Below, piece by piece: positions 21,145 to 31,638 of a DNA stretch of 42,500 nt. The stretch covers positions 15,001 to 57,500 of the forward strand of contig JAWQFJ010017216.1 in assembly GCA_034096865.1 (NCBI GenBank). The letters are read 5' to 3'. A program made the position numbers and the translations under genes. Within the stretch, counting starts at the first letter, position 1, and each line of letters opens with the position of its first letter. A model generated the notes under the pieces. That model made no database searches, had not been told where the DNA came from, and saw only the letters and a program-made list of their open reading frames with translations. The stretch comes from Theodoxus fluviatilis. Its lineage: Eukaryota > Mollusca > Gastropoda > Cycloneritida > Neritidae.

Positions 21145-21578
21145 CTAGTGCGGCATTTTAGTCCACTAGAGACTTCGCCTGCCGGCGAAACAGTCTCTAG
21201 CACAGTTGACATCACGTGGTGTAATGATTTCATCCGAAATTTTTTTTTATGAGGGTCACACGAGAGACTTGTGGGATAGCCGATCTGCTTGCTGACATAC
21301 GCCGTTTAAGTAGTTCTAAGACTATTTCGCACAAAATTCATAACTTTCTTTTGTTGAGGCAATAAACAAGTGTTTATTCGATAAAATAAAATGTTTGTGT
21401 TTAAATGGAAACCAGTTTTGACATCTGAATGATTTCTGTAAAAAGTGGAGAAAAAAATAGTATCAGAACGAAGTATTTTTGGTGCAATGCTCTAATGCGA
21501 AGGGTCAAGTCTATTACTCATTCATTGCAAACTGTGCCAGAGTCACTACTGACTCGGGTTCACAGAATGCTAGTGCGG
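21145..21578. mobile_element. repeat family B (MITE-like), copy 2
   Basis: The element is 21154-21569 (416 bp), flanked by the perfect 9-bp duplication CTAGTGCGG (21145-21153 and 21570-21578). It starts CATTTTAG and ends CAGAATG, like copy 1. Internal landmarks shared with copy 1 are TTGACATCACGTG, GACATACGCCGTT, AAATGGAAACCAGTTTTGAC and AATGATTTCTGTAAAAAGTG. A strong hairpin occupies 21166-21200, with arms CTAGAGAC/GTCTCTAG and TTCGCC/GGCGAA. Confidence 0.92.
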
Positions 21579-21959
21579 CCCATCAGTGGAAGGGATCCAG
21601 ATTTGTCTTAAAACAAAACAAAAACTCTGAAAGTTCTTACATGTACATAATCCTAAAAGCAAACGAGACTGAATATGATGTTCCGATAATGCTTCCTCAC
21701 AAAGACTTAGACCACAAAGCATTGATACTTTTCATTTTGGCAGTCTTTAAGCATCCAGAACACGTTTCGTGTCACTGAAACGCATGACAATAATTTGTTC
21801 CTTTACAATATTTTGCAGTGTTTTAAAATCAAGTCTTTGTGGGCATATACGCAAAACTCCCACTGCTCCAAACAAGGCTACATGACGGAAAGGCGTCGAC
21901 GACTACATCCGTCAGACATAATTATCGTCATCATAATAATTATAATGATAATATTGTTT
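21579..21959. other. no gene recognised
   Basis: AT-rich spacer between the B element and a SINE; no supported ORF. Confidence 0.4.
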
Positions 21960-21964
21960 AATTT

Positions 21965-22157
21965 TGCTCCAGTACTTGAGAATTTGTTTTGGGGAATTTC
22001 ACCCCCGGTCGCCACCGCGCAGCACCCAGCACCAGGTGTTAATCATCGTAGGAGAGGCAACGCCAGGCTAGGCACCTTGCCCAAGGATGCAACTCTAGGA
22101 TCTGTGATGCATTGAACACCTCACCTGCCAGTCGCAAGGCGAGAATCCTAACCACCC
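21965..22157 (-). mobile_element. tRNA-derived SINE adjoining an ATC array
   Basis: The minus strand starts GGTGGTTAGGATTCTCGCCT, TGCGACTGGCAGGTGAGG, TGTTCAATGCATC, an old tRNA A-box/anticodon-arm/B-box layout. A body follows with TCCTTGGGCAAGGTGCCTAG, a motif familiar from invertebrate SINE bodies. The 5' end abuts the 22158-22424 trinucleotide array. The B box is poor, so it is old. Confidence 0.6.
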
Positions 22158-22424
<267 letters not shown>

Positions 22425-23090
22425 GGTCACCATCGTCATCACTCCTCAAAACGAGCTTTGATTCAATTCCGACGGAGGAGGCGAATATGGAGCCAGTTTG
22501 GTAAAACCTCACAGAACTCTCTATTAATGCCAATGGGACAAATGGATGGACAAATGGATGGACAAAAGTGGCAGCGTCTATTAATCATTTGTTGTTAACT
22601 GGATCCACGACCTAGTTGTATGATTAAGATGGCGATAACCTTGAAGGCGAATAATACGTCACAGACAGAGGCTGAAGCCCCTTATCAACAGTGACACATG
22701 AATCTCATCGTTGTCGTCATTGCCGTCACGATCTCCCAATTTGGACAGGGAATGAAGCCACCACGATGAACAAAACAACAAGATTGAGTTTGTCTCTGAC
22801 ACACATTGAAGAAACTCTAACTTTACCATTCTGGAGATTATTCTAGTGCACGTCCTTGAAAACGTAATTTGTCTCGGCCCCCCGCCCCCCCCCCCCCTTT
22901 CGGCCCCCGCAAGCTCGAAGAAGTAGATGTGTGAATGCAAAACGATTGTCACGCGAAGCAAGTTTGTTTCCTGAGGGAGGGGGCCCATGGGGAAAGCAAA
23001 GCCTGGTAGCCAGGAAACCAGGCACTTGGTATCATATCCATCAGACCCCAAAGTCTGGGGTCACCTATCTGGCAGGAAGTAACCCTTCCT

Positions 23091-23104
23091 GTTGCCATGG
23101 CAAC
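23091..23104. promoter_or_regulatory. RFX X-box candidate
   Basis: GTTGCCATGGCAAC is a perfect 14-bp palindrome and an ideal match to the RFX-factor X-box. Such sites mark ciliary gene promoters in animals, but no gene start is evident next to it. Confidence 0.4.
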
Positions 23105-23222
23105 TGCCTGCTGCTCTTCCTGTCTGACATAATCGGGACTGTGAAAAAAAGTGTGGGACAAGGAATTGGAGAGAAGCTGGCAGAGAGCATAGCACAGTTT
23201 CAAACACTGGCTATGAAATGTA

Positions 23223-23230
23223 TGACGTCA
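23223..23230. promoter_or_regulatory. CRE candidate (TGACGTCA)
   Basis: A perfect CREB/ATF palindrome 118 bp after the X-box. On its own an 8-bp match is weak evidence; the pairing is what is noteworthy. Confidence 0.3.
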
Positions 23231-23474
23231 CCTTGAGAGCACGTCAGAATTTCATCATAAGAGGATAATCAAACCAACGTTTTTATTTTCCATTAACTTG
23301 ATTAGAAAAAAATTATATTGTTTGTTTGTTGCGTACCTGGGCTAAACACTCCCAGGATCACCCAAGTGGGTGAGATGATTGCGTGTGTGACTGTTTTTGA
23401 ACACACCGCCATATAGGCAGCCACACTTCGTCTTCAGGGGAAAGAAAATTATATGACCTCATTAAAAAAATTAA

Positions 23475-23551
23475 TCTCTCTCTATCTCTCTCTTTATCTC
23501 TCTCTCTCTATCTATCTATCTCTCTCTCATACACACACACACACTCTCTCA

Positions 23552-23617
<66 letters not shown>

Positions 23618-23698
23618 CACTCTCTCTCTCTCACTCTCTCACACACACACACACTCTCTCTCACTCTCTCTCTCTCTCTCTCTTTCTCACGCACACAC
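23475..23698. repeat. (CT)n/(CA)n compound microsatellite
   Basis: Alternating CT and CA blocks with a few TATC units near 23507-23520. The Ser/Leu/His/Thr-rich frame is a repeat translation. Confidence 0.96.
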
Positions 23699-24179
23699 GA
23701 AGGCATGCAGGCACGCTAACACTCATCCATACTAGCGGAAACATACACTTGTGGATAGGTACAACGTGCTCATATGCGCATTTACGAGCATGCATTTTGA
23801 GCTAGCGATTCAAAGGAAGACAGGCATTGCTGTTTGGTGATCTTTTGTTCTTCTGGCAATGTCGAATAGGAAACTGATCGAGAAAACATAGGAAGGTTGT
23901 CTTTTCTTCTTCACTGTATCAGTTAAGCAGGTAGAAACAAGTGTGCATTTTGCCTATCACATTTCCAATGCGCTCTCTCTGAATCGTTCTAGTTGCAGAA
24001 GGAAAGAGTGGCAAATCACAGTTTGTCGAGGCCGGAGCTCAGAAAGACACAATGCTACACATCTTTTAAACATCGACAGTAAACGAATGGCAAAGGGATT
24101 ACTCACAGACAACACTGTCGTTGTAAGAAATCCACACCGGCCCCCTCCTCGTACTCCTGGGTGGATTGTTGAGATGGAG
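23699..24179. other. no gene recognised
   Basis: Unique sequence; overlapping short frames at 23943-24199 on both strands have no domain. Confidence 0.4.
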
Positions 24180-24290
24180 CTGTCTGGATGAGGGATCAAA
24201 GGGCAGACGTTCTCGCACCCGCGAGGTCTCCGGTTCTCTTCCAGGGGTTGAGATCACTGGTGTTGTGGCTCCCCCTAAAATGAAATGCAG
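24180..24290 (+). mobile_element. tRNA-derived SINE head
   Basis: GGTTCTCTTCC (24232-24242) matches the Pol III B box at 9 of 11. It is preceded by GCAGACGTTCTCGCACCCGC GAGGTC, laid out like a tRNA anticodon arm, with a degenerate A box near 24185-24200. The following TTGAGATCACTGGTGTTGTG looks like a SINE body. Confidence 0.5.
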
Positions 24291-24318
24291 AATACTTGTT
24301 CTTAAACCGTTTGTCTAA

Positions 24319-24555
24319 CTATATAAGGGTGGTGCATGACAGAAATATACAAGCAACTTCCGTGCACTTTCAATGGAAGAGAAACCTTACACCTGCGGCC
24401 GTTTTGATGAAACGGCGCTTGAAATAGTTATACTCTTCATAAATTTCGTGGCACTTTACGGGAACATTTTCCGTTGGGTTAAGTCAAATATTTTTGCTAT
24501 GCTTTGCACTCAAGACCTCCAGGTTGTCTGGACGAGTTGGAGTGAAAAAGCTTGA
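24319..24555 (+). other. TATA-like motif and 60-codon ORF of unknown status
   Basis: CTATATAAGGG (about 24318-24328) lies about 45 bp before an ATG at 24373 that opens a 60-codon frame. The frame starts EEKPYTCG, identical to a C2H2 zinc-finger linker (EKPYTC), but no second Cys or His pair follows. It may be a decayed zinc-finger fragment or coincidence. Confidence 0.15.
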
Positions 24556-25693
24556 TTGACTTCGCCCGGACCTTCCAGCAGCGGTGCTTCAAGGTTAATT
24601 GCAGCTGTCCCTGTCGTTCACAACTGATAGACACAATTACAAGGCATGAAGTCAGATACTTAGGATGAGTGCGTTATTTGTGTTCAGGTTGTATGAACCA
24701 ATGTTTGCACTGCATCCATCCACTTTAGAAAGGCTTACGGAATTCGTCCAATTACACGAGAATGTTTAAGTGAAAGGAATTTTTCAAGACTTTCCTTCAC
24801 ATTTTTTTCATGTTGAGCTAAAACAAGTTCTAAAATAATTTCAGGAGGCTACGCACTATTCAACCCATAAAAACGAGAGATGTAAATTCAAAATAAATTA
24901 CTTGTAAGAGAGTCTTTCCGATCTTCTCAATAAGTTGAGTCATCAAAACAGGTTAAATAACTTTGTGCGGTTCTTTACATAAGTGTAGGATATTTTCATT
25001 CTGATTCATGTTCATTGTCTTATTACGAATCATCCCTTAGCAGTGAAGGAAATTCAGGGCAAAGATCTCGTGGACCGTGAAATCATCGAGTGTATTCCTC
25101 AAGAAAAATCGTTGAACCTATGCGAGCAATTGCGTAATACGAAGATATGCTGCACTGATTCTCACGTCTTAAATTCTCCAGCAAAAGGCAACCAGCAAAC
25201 GATAGTTTTGAGAGAGAAAATATATCGACCTGGCATTACAAATGTAGTGAGTAGTTTACATCACTGGAAGTTTGGATTCAAAGTCCAGCCGGCAGAAGCA
25301 CATAATTATGTTCCGTCTGTTTGTTAATCAAGTGGTAAAAGTAAATCTCGGTAGTTAAAAGTCAACAATCAGCTACCATGTATTGCATGGATCTGTCAAC
25401 ACAGGGCACGCGGTGTTCTACCTGTCGGAGTCGGAAGCAGGGACTTTGTCAGCGTGTCCACGGTCGGGTTACTCCAAAGTCTAAGTGCGCAGACTAAACA
25501 ATCAGATGTGGTGATAAAGAAACTGCAGAATGCGGCGGAAGCTGCCTCTCTTTGGACTTGGAGAAAACACATACTGCCCTGATGGGCTAGATGGCCTCCG
25601 CAGTTTGAACTACAAGGTACCTTCCGGTGGAGAGTAAGCTCTGCTTGGAAGCGGCTGTGCAAGTGCTACTGGAGCAGGCCCCCAAAACACAAA
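24556..25693. other. no gene recognised
   Basis: AT-rich sequence. Frames at 25043-25327 (plus) and 25396-25662 (minus) have no recognisable domain. Confidence 0.4.
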
Positions 25694-25733
25694 AACAACA
25701 GCATCTTCTATACATATAAAAGGGAACGCGTGT

Positions 25734-25740
25734 TTGTGTT

Positions 25741-25809
<69 letters not shown>

Positions 25810-25842
25810 TGTGTGTGTGTATGTGTGTGTATGTGTGTGTGT
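25734..25842. repeat. (TG)n microsatellite
   Basis: TG dinucleotides with TTTG units at the left and single TA interruptions near 25808, 25820 and 25830. Cys/Val frames are artefacts. Confidence 0.96.
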
Positions 25843-26109
25843 TTTATTTCTTGCTACGCATTCCCGTACCACTAAATCTGCTCCAATCAAAGTTGACAGT
25901 CATAATCCAGGTGCAATAAGGAAGATTTTAGGCTGCCTACCTTTGTGCTAGCGACATGAGAGGCCGGTTTTTAACGTTTCCAGCATTGGCATTAGGCTAT
26001 CCATGTCGTCCCTTGCTTGAGAGGAGTTTGACCCCAGCAGGATTGGACATGTGTGGTAGAGACAAAGATGCTGAAGGCGGTGAGAAACGTGCTTGTGGTC
26101 TCTCTCAAT

Positions 26110-27711
26110 AAAGATAACCTCTGTCCAGTCAGTGTCGCGCCACCATAGATGCTGGACGTGTTGGAATCGCGCTCAGTGCTGACTGCCGTACTTCTAGACT
26201 TGTATCGAGTACAGGAACGTCGTGTTTGATGTGAAACTTCCTAACATTCTCCGCAACGCGGTGAGCAAACTTTATCAATCTCATCTGCTGAAAAATTGGC
26301 AACTTGACTTGACATTGAATTGTGTCATATGTCACATTGATTTGGACGAGTCCACCACCAGAGAGTGGCGGCAGCACTGTCCTTTCGTCGTCATGTCCGA
26401 GTCTATTTGCCAAATGTAAATCTCCCTCCAAGAAAAGAAAATACTTAAAGAGGAAAGAATCATTCCGAAGAAAATGTGAAGGCTACCAAGAGATGCAGAA
26501 ACCTATCTACAGTCATCATCTTTTATACACCAGCTGGCACCCTTTCTTATGCTGAAATGGAGGACTGCAAGTCAATGTGTGAATCCTGTGTTGACCCAGA
26601 TGCCGAGCACAATCTTTTCGTGACTCCAGCTCCACAATCCGAAAAGCCCGATAAGACTGAAAAAGTCACTGAGGTCACCAGACAGTCAGACAAGACTACA
26701 CACGGAAAGCCACCAGAGCAACCCAATCAACCTCAGCGTTTGCCCCAGGGAAGGTCGCCAGTTATGCTGTCAACGGTTCGGCTGCCGGTGCGTCGACCCA
26801 CGAGAAACACATTTGATGTGCTTTCGACGGGTTCATGTTCGTTGGAAACCCAGACACATTTGAGGTGGTGAGACAACTTTAAAAGGCAGGAGACACATTA
26901 GCATCTGCGTCTGCTTGGTGAGATGCGTGTGCCTAGCCCCTTCCATTATGCGAAACCTGTTCAGCATGCAGAGATGTTTGCTATTGTCTTGACTGCTTTG
27001 TGAGGACAGAACGCGCGAGACAACTTTTGTGACCCAGAGAGTGAGATGAGGTGTTGGTCTGCCTCACTTACGTTGCCAGTCGTCTAACAAGACAGTCACT
27101 TGTAAGTTTTGTTTCCTGTTCGTTTGAAGCTTACTTATTACTTTGTCGTGGTGCCTTGTTTTAAGGCCATTGAAATTCATCATCGAATCCGTTATCAGTG
27201 ATGAATGGTTGATAGAACGAGTGACGTTTATGATGTACTATTATCGTTTGGTGTCGAACATATTTTGTGGACTAATATACATGTTTAAGATCATTGTCCA
27301 CTGCGACATACAAAGAGCTACTTAGACAATGCTGATGTGATTCCAGTCTGCAAAAGACTACAATGAAACCTTGACACTTCTTGTACACCCGTTGGAACTT
27401 CTCATTGTTTTTTGTTTATCAGGGTTTTCCACTTACAGGAATGTGTTGCTGCAGTTTTTTAACCGTCAGTGGTGCGTGAATGCGTGAAAACGCTCTTTAC
27501 ACATGATCAGCATATAATTACCTGCAGTGCATAGTTCAAGAACAGTAAGGTAGCTGCTGATGACATTTGTACTATTTGATGAATTTTAGTATTACTGTTT
27601 TAGTATTGTTGTTGCAGTTCTTGTTGCGATTGAATTCAATTGTAACTAACCTTGTCTATGAGTCTGAGGCCTTGAAAATGAAGTTTCAAAATCAAAGATA
27701 ACCTCTGTCCA
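26110..27711. repeat. 18-bp direct repeat pair bounding 1.57 kb
   Basis: AAAGATAACCTCTGTCCA occurs at 26110-26127 and again, identical, at 27694-27711. The first copy is preceded by T so that AATAAA is formed. The enclosed 1566 bp has no poly-A at its right end. It could be a target duplication of a retrocopy or two pieces of one repeat family. Confidence 0.5.
26557..26871 (+). CDS. unrecognised 105-codon ORF
   Basis: The first ATG (in AEMEDCKSMCESC) is at about 26557 and the frame is open further upstream without a start. The product is hydrophilic, rich in Lys, Pro, Gln and Thr in its middle, with four Cys near the start. A TTTATACACCAG acceptor-like site lies just upstream (about 26522-26533). 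No family was recognised. It lies inside the 18-bp direct-repeat interval, so it may be part of a retrocopy. Chance ORF is the default explanation. Confidence 0.15.
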   Translation: MEDCKSMCESCVDPDAEHNLFVTPAPQSEKPDKTEKVTEVTRQSDKTTHGKPPEQPNQPQRLPQGRSPVMLSTVRLPVRRPTRNTFDVLSTGSCSLETQTHLRW

Positions 27712-27759
27712 TCTCAGCACTAAAAGCACACTCCCAATGATAATACTTTTGGGCTAGGA

Positions 27760-27900
27760 AGAGGAGGAGAGAGAAGTGTGGGTGGGGAGTGCGACAAGCC
27801 AGAATCTACCAGGTGCTATAAGAATGATAGGAGGAGGAGGAGGAGAAGACTGGAGGAGGAGAGGGAGGAAAGAGGGTGGGGCAGGAGGAGGGAAGAGGCG
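27760..27900. repeat. purine-rich (GGA)n tract
   Basis: AGGAGGAGG clusters at 27760-27772 and 27830-27900 with interruptions; the plus strand is mostly purine. Confidence 0.75.
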
Positions 27901-28049
27901 CGCAAGGTAACGGGCAAAGCTCCCTATTATCTGCTTCCGTACTGCTCTCAACCTCTTTTTTGTCATTTTACTCTCCAGACAGTTGGTCGTCTTTTGCCAC
28001 ACTCCTGGGTAGCAGGTGTGACATTATGTAGCGGGCGAAGCCCGTTAGT

Positions 28050-29120
28050 TCCACCACATGAGGGGGTTATCGGTGCCGCACAGGCTGTGAGCGAGTCTAG
28101 ACAAAGACTACAGATGCCATAGACATCTCTTCCAGAACCTCTTACATTCGAGGGCGAGACACTTGCAAAAAGTTGGCTGCTTTCAACGGATCACAAAATG
28201 TGCTCGAGCGTTGGAGAATGCCAGTGTTGTTCACACAGTAAATCCAAGTTGATGCCACACCAGACTGCGGTGCAGCCCCTGACATTTCATGCTGTCACAG
28301 CTGAGGCAGGCTGTGTGGATCGGTGTGATTCTGTCACGTTTATCAGAAAACTGTTGTGCACAGAGAGATATCCCAGAGGGAGTTTGAAGTGAGTTAGTGG
28401 AACTTTTCCACTTGGCATGAAGGAGTAGAAACAAATTACTCTAGTGTTCTGCCACATCAACCTGTCGTCTCCTCGTTGTTTTTGTCTGCCTTGTGCGTTT
28501 ACTTGTACACATTTCCATCAGTATTTTCTCAGGAAGTGATACTTCAACGTTATTTTCTTCCACGGTGAGATGTATTCACTGACGATTTTATTTCGGCACC
28601 ATTGGTTGTATTTTGTTTAAATATGCTTTGGTAGACGTAGTATGGTCAAATAGACGTTAAATATTCTTTCTAACGCTGGGACACAATAAGTCCTAGAGGC
28701 CATCTGGGCCGCCATATTAATCCGTCCGTTCATAGACCCATTTGTCTATTCGTTTATTTATCTATTTATATTCATGATAATTTACATGTATTCCTTCGTT
28801 CATTCGCCGAATCATTCGTTTGATTGTTCTTGTTTCTTATATAATTCACTCGTACATTCGTTTACCTTTTATTTGTTCCTTCGGTCTTTCGTTCTTCTTT
28901 TCTTCAATGTATTGATTTTCACGTTCTCTCTTTCAGTCATTTATCTTCCACAAACCGAGCACAAAAACTGGCGCATGTCTTCACTGTGAGGAGATAAGAG
29001 GATTCCACGCGTCTCTGCAGAGCTTTGGCATCAAACTTTTTGTTTCAAGATGAGGTTTCCATGGCAACGCGCTATCTGGCTCTCAGATTTCAATCAAGAG
29101 AGCGTCTTTCTTAAAAGTTG

Positions 29121-29159
<39 letters not shown>

Positions 29160-29949
29160 TACTATGATAAACGATACCCTATAACTTAATCCATTTAGGT
29201 AAGCATGAAGGGAAGCAAAAGTGGTTCATTCGTTACTTAGAAATGTGCCCTGAAGACAATATAATCTTTATTACTGATCAAGAACTACCGTCTACAAGCC
29301 CTTATTGCAAATGGGTTGATTCAAGGAACGTGCCCAGCATTTTTGGAGCTGCAAGGCATTTACTTAATCGAGGCTTCACGAGAAATACTCACGACGGGCC
29401 CTGAGAAACTCTGAACGCCTTGACCTAATCAGAAGATGAAACCTAATCAACGGACAGTCTGAACCGCCCCAGGTCATCGTCAGCCACTTTGCCTTCCCAA
29501 GAAAGTAAGTAGGTCTGGGTGCGAGGAGGTCTTCTGTCATAAGTACCCTGCCATGCTCGCCCTGCAGGAAAAGGGGGCAATTTTTCAAGGACTGAAGGAA
29601 AAATTAACGGGGAGCGGATAAACGATGAGGTAAGTAGTCTTCTACCCGTACTTGCAGGCGCCATGCCGTGTTCGCAGACTGACGATAAGCGAAACTGGAT
29701 CTAGCCTAAGAAAAGCACACGGTGGAGCATCAGGAATCGAGAGGAAAATGCTGTGTGCCAAAGGGGAGGAACATTCGAGACAGACTCAGTTGTATGTGCC
29801 TCTTGGTACGTTGTCGTGGTAGCGTTCTTTTCCTATACCTTGAATAATTGAAGTCAAAAGCAATGAGGCATCTGTTGTATGCAGTCAGAGTGTCTGTAAA
29901 AAGGCATTATCTCGTTTTCTTCTATACTTTTCACGATCTTCGAATTTTT
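28050..29949. other. no gene; X-box at 29055 and short GA repeat
   Basis: No supported ORF. The stretch at 28740-28930 is a T-rich degenerate four-base pattern (TTCG, TTTA). GTTTCCATGGCAAC, a good RFX X-box match, lies at 29055-29068. Confidence 0.4.
29124..29155. repeat. (GA)16 microsatellite
   Basis: Uninterrupted GA units. Confidence 0.95.
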
Positions 29950-30242
29950 CGAGGACGGACGGACTGATGAATAGGATGGATGAATTGATAATGGAGGGAA
30001 GGACGGATGGATAGATGATGGATATATGGACACATTAACGGAAGGCTGAATGAATGGAATAGACCTTACGCTCCATCAAAAACTGTGATGCATGCAAAGC
30101 CATTGATTACCCTAATCACCTGTTGTAGTTGAGAATTGAGCAAGTCAAATATGAGCAAGCTATGACTCCACTCCCCTAGCCACCTTTTGCAAATGGCCTA
30201 GGGAGATGTGGTGGGTCTATTCCTATTTTCGACTAATTCAGG
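29950..30242 (-). mobile_element. dispersed repeat family A, copy 6, with long GGAT tail
   Basis: On the minus strand: AATAGGAATAGACCCACCAC, ATCTCCCTAGGCC, GGTAATCAATGGCTTTGCAT, then the tail ATTCCATTCATTCAGCC and about 100 bp of degenerate ATCC/ATCT units down to 29950. It is more diverged than the other copies. Confidence 0.7.
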
Positions 30243-30813
30243 TAATCGCGCCAGAAAATCCAGACTCTCTTCAAGTGGTAAAAATAGTATGAACAGAACA
30301 ATCTAAATAGACTGATTGCTACATACATATGGCAACTTTCGTGGGCCGAGATGTAACAACAATCTTTATTTTAAAAAACAACAACGAAAAGATACCCTCC
30401 AAAACTTGATAAAAAGTGTTGGTGAGACGCCTCGAAGAAAACTGCCTCCAAGTGTTGCCAGACACTTCCCGGGGTATCGTCACCTTGTCGCTGTCGGGGA
30501 GTGTGCGTGTCTCCGTGACCTCTACAGCCATGCTGGCGGGAGTTGGTAAGTCTCCTGGTAGGGCCATCCGAGCCGGACAGGTAAAAGGGTAGAGGCCTGA
30601 CAAAGCACAACCAACTGGCCCTCCAGGTTGGGGGTTGGGCACAAAGCTTAGAGCTCGGCCCTGTAAAACATTGTGTATAAAGATAAATAAAAAGCAAAGA
30701 TAATGGTACAGAAACAGCAACAGAAGAAACAAAAACTACCGCGTGTGATGGGCAACCAGAGTGCAGAAGCTGGCCCAAAACAGACATAGTGGCAACATTG
30801 GTTGCTGCCATTC
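30243..30813. other. no gene recognised
   Basis: Overlapping frames of 130-150 codons on the minus strand begin with non-ATG codons and show no domains. Confidence 0.4.
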
Positions 30814-31638
30814 TCACGCCGTCGGACTTAACAGGAAGTAAAAACGTAAAGTTGGCAAGAGACAGCGTAATGGCCTTCGTTTTCGGCGATCGGAAGAATT
30901 CAGTAAAAATAACTCCTGACTACGCCAAGAAATACAAGGAGAGGAAATCGACCTTTCTTCTCTGTCTGGCGCTTTTTCCCATTGTAAACGAAGGAAGAGA
31001 TGACGTGACACAGGTGAAAGTGAGACTGATAATCTTTCTCCACACCATTCGGGAGCATTCACGTCCCACAGCCACTTGTTGACTTGGCTTGTCTGGCCAA
31101 CACACTGCTGAGATAAGAGAATGGAATCAGGAGCGACTAACACCACAATGAAGGCAATCGTATTAACGTCCATCATGCACATTCCCAGCTTATCAAACAT
31201 CTCATCACACACCCAGGCGCAGTTTCTCAGGGTTGGTCTTGGTAAGAAAAACTCCAACAACGAGCCAGTATTGAAGTCACGCAGCCGAGCACGAACAAAA
31301 CGTAGTGTCTGCGATTTTGCAGTCGAAGTGAAGCATTTTTGAAAACCTCGTAGCATCTTTCTGTTCTCAGAAGGCAGGGTACTCATTACCAGGGTCCCAG
31401 TAAAGGGGCTTTCAGGAAAAGTAACCAGAACAAGAACCGAGTCGGAAGCTTGGTGAGATAAGTAGTTTTCAAGGCCATAAACCACCCCAGGGTCTGACAG
31501 GAAAGCGGGGGGGAGATGCGTGTGTGGAGGCGCCGAAACAGAGAGGCGTGAGAGGCAGATGGTTTTGAGAAAAGCACCCACGTGTTCGAAAAGGAACCAT
31601 GCTCCAAGAAAGTCGTCTGGCAAGAAACGGCGGATTAT
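30814..31638 (-). CDS. unexplained long open frame (no family recognised)
   Basis: The minus strand is stop-free from a TAA at 31639-31641 down to 30814, about 270 codons, in ordinary-complexity sequence rather than a repeat. The first ATG is about 80 codons in, leaving about 190 codons. A hydrophobic stretch (TIAFIVVLVAPDSILL) sits in the middle and the C-terminal part is basic (RRKRRPLR). I recognise no domain. The plus strand here is A-rich, which lowers stop frequency on the minus strand, so a chance frame is plausible. It could also be a decayed or lineage-specific gene. Confidence 0.2.
   Translation of the reverse strand: MIRRFLPDDFLGAWFLFEHVGAFLKTICLSRLSVSAPPHTHLPPAFLSDPGVVYGLENYLSHQASDSVLVLVTFPESPFTGTLVMSTLPSENRKMLRGFQKCFTSTAKSQTLRFVRARLRDFNTGSLLEFFLPRPTLRNCAWVCDEMFDKLGMCMMDVNTIAFIVVLVAPDSILLSQQCVGQTSQVNKWLWDVNAPEWCGERLSVSLSPVSRHLFLRLQWEKAPDREERSISSPCISWRSQELFLLNSSDRRKRRPLRCLLPTLRFYFLLSPTA

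Larger units (their letters stand above)
22425..23474. other. no gene; X-box and CRE motifs
   Basis: A C-rich run lies at 22878-22897. A hairpin GACCCCA...TGGGGTC lies at 23044-23062. A perfect palindromic RFX X-box is at 23091-23104 and a perfect CRE at 23223-23230. TGGGCTAAACACTCCCAGG (about 23339-23358) looks like part of a repeat but has no second copy here. No supported ORF. Confidence 0.45.
25694..28049 (+). mobile_element. possible Helitron/Helentron-like non-autonomous element
   Basis: The left end (TCTATACATATAAAAGGGAA followed by a long TG array, then TTGCTACGCATTCCCGTACC) has the layout of the left end of many invertebrate Helentron-type elements. The right end carries the compact hairpin CGGGCGAAGCCCG (28032-28044) followed at once by TTAGT, like a Helitron 3' hairpin plus a CTRR-like end. 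There is no Rep/helicase ORF, and the exact ends and T/T insertion site are not established. The two ends could also belong to separate elements. Confidence 0.3.

Noticed and set aside
24373..24555. C2H2 zinc-finger protein
   Set aside because: Only the linker-like EKPYTC is present; no Cys/His pairs follow.
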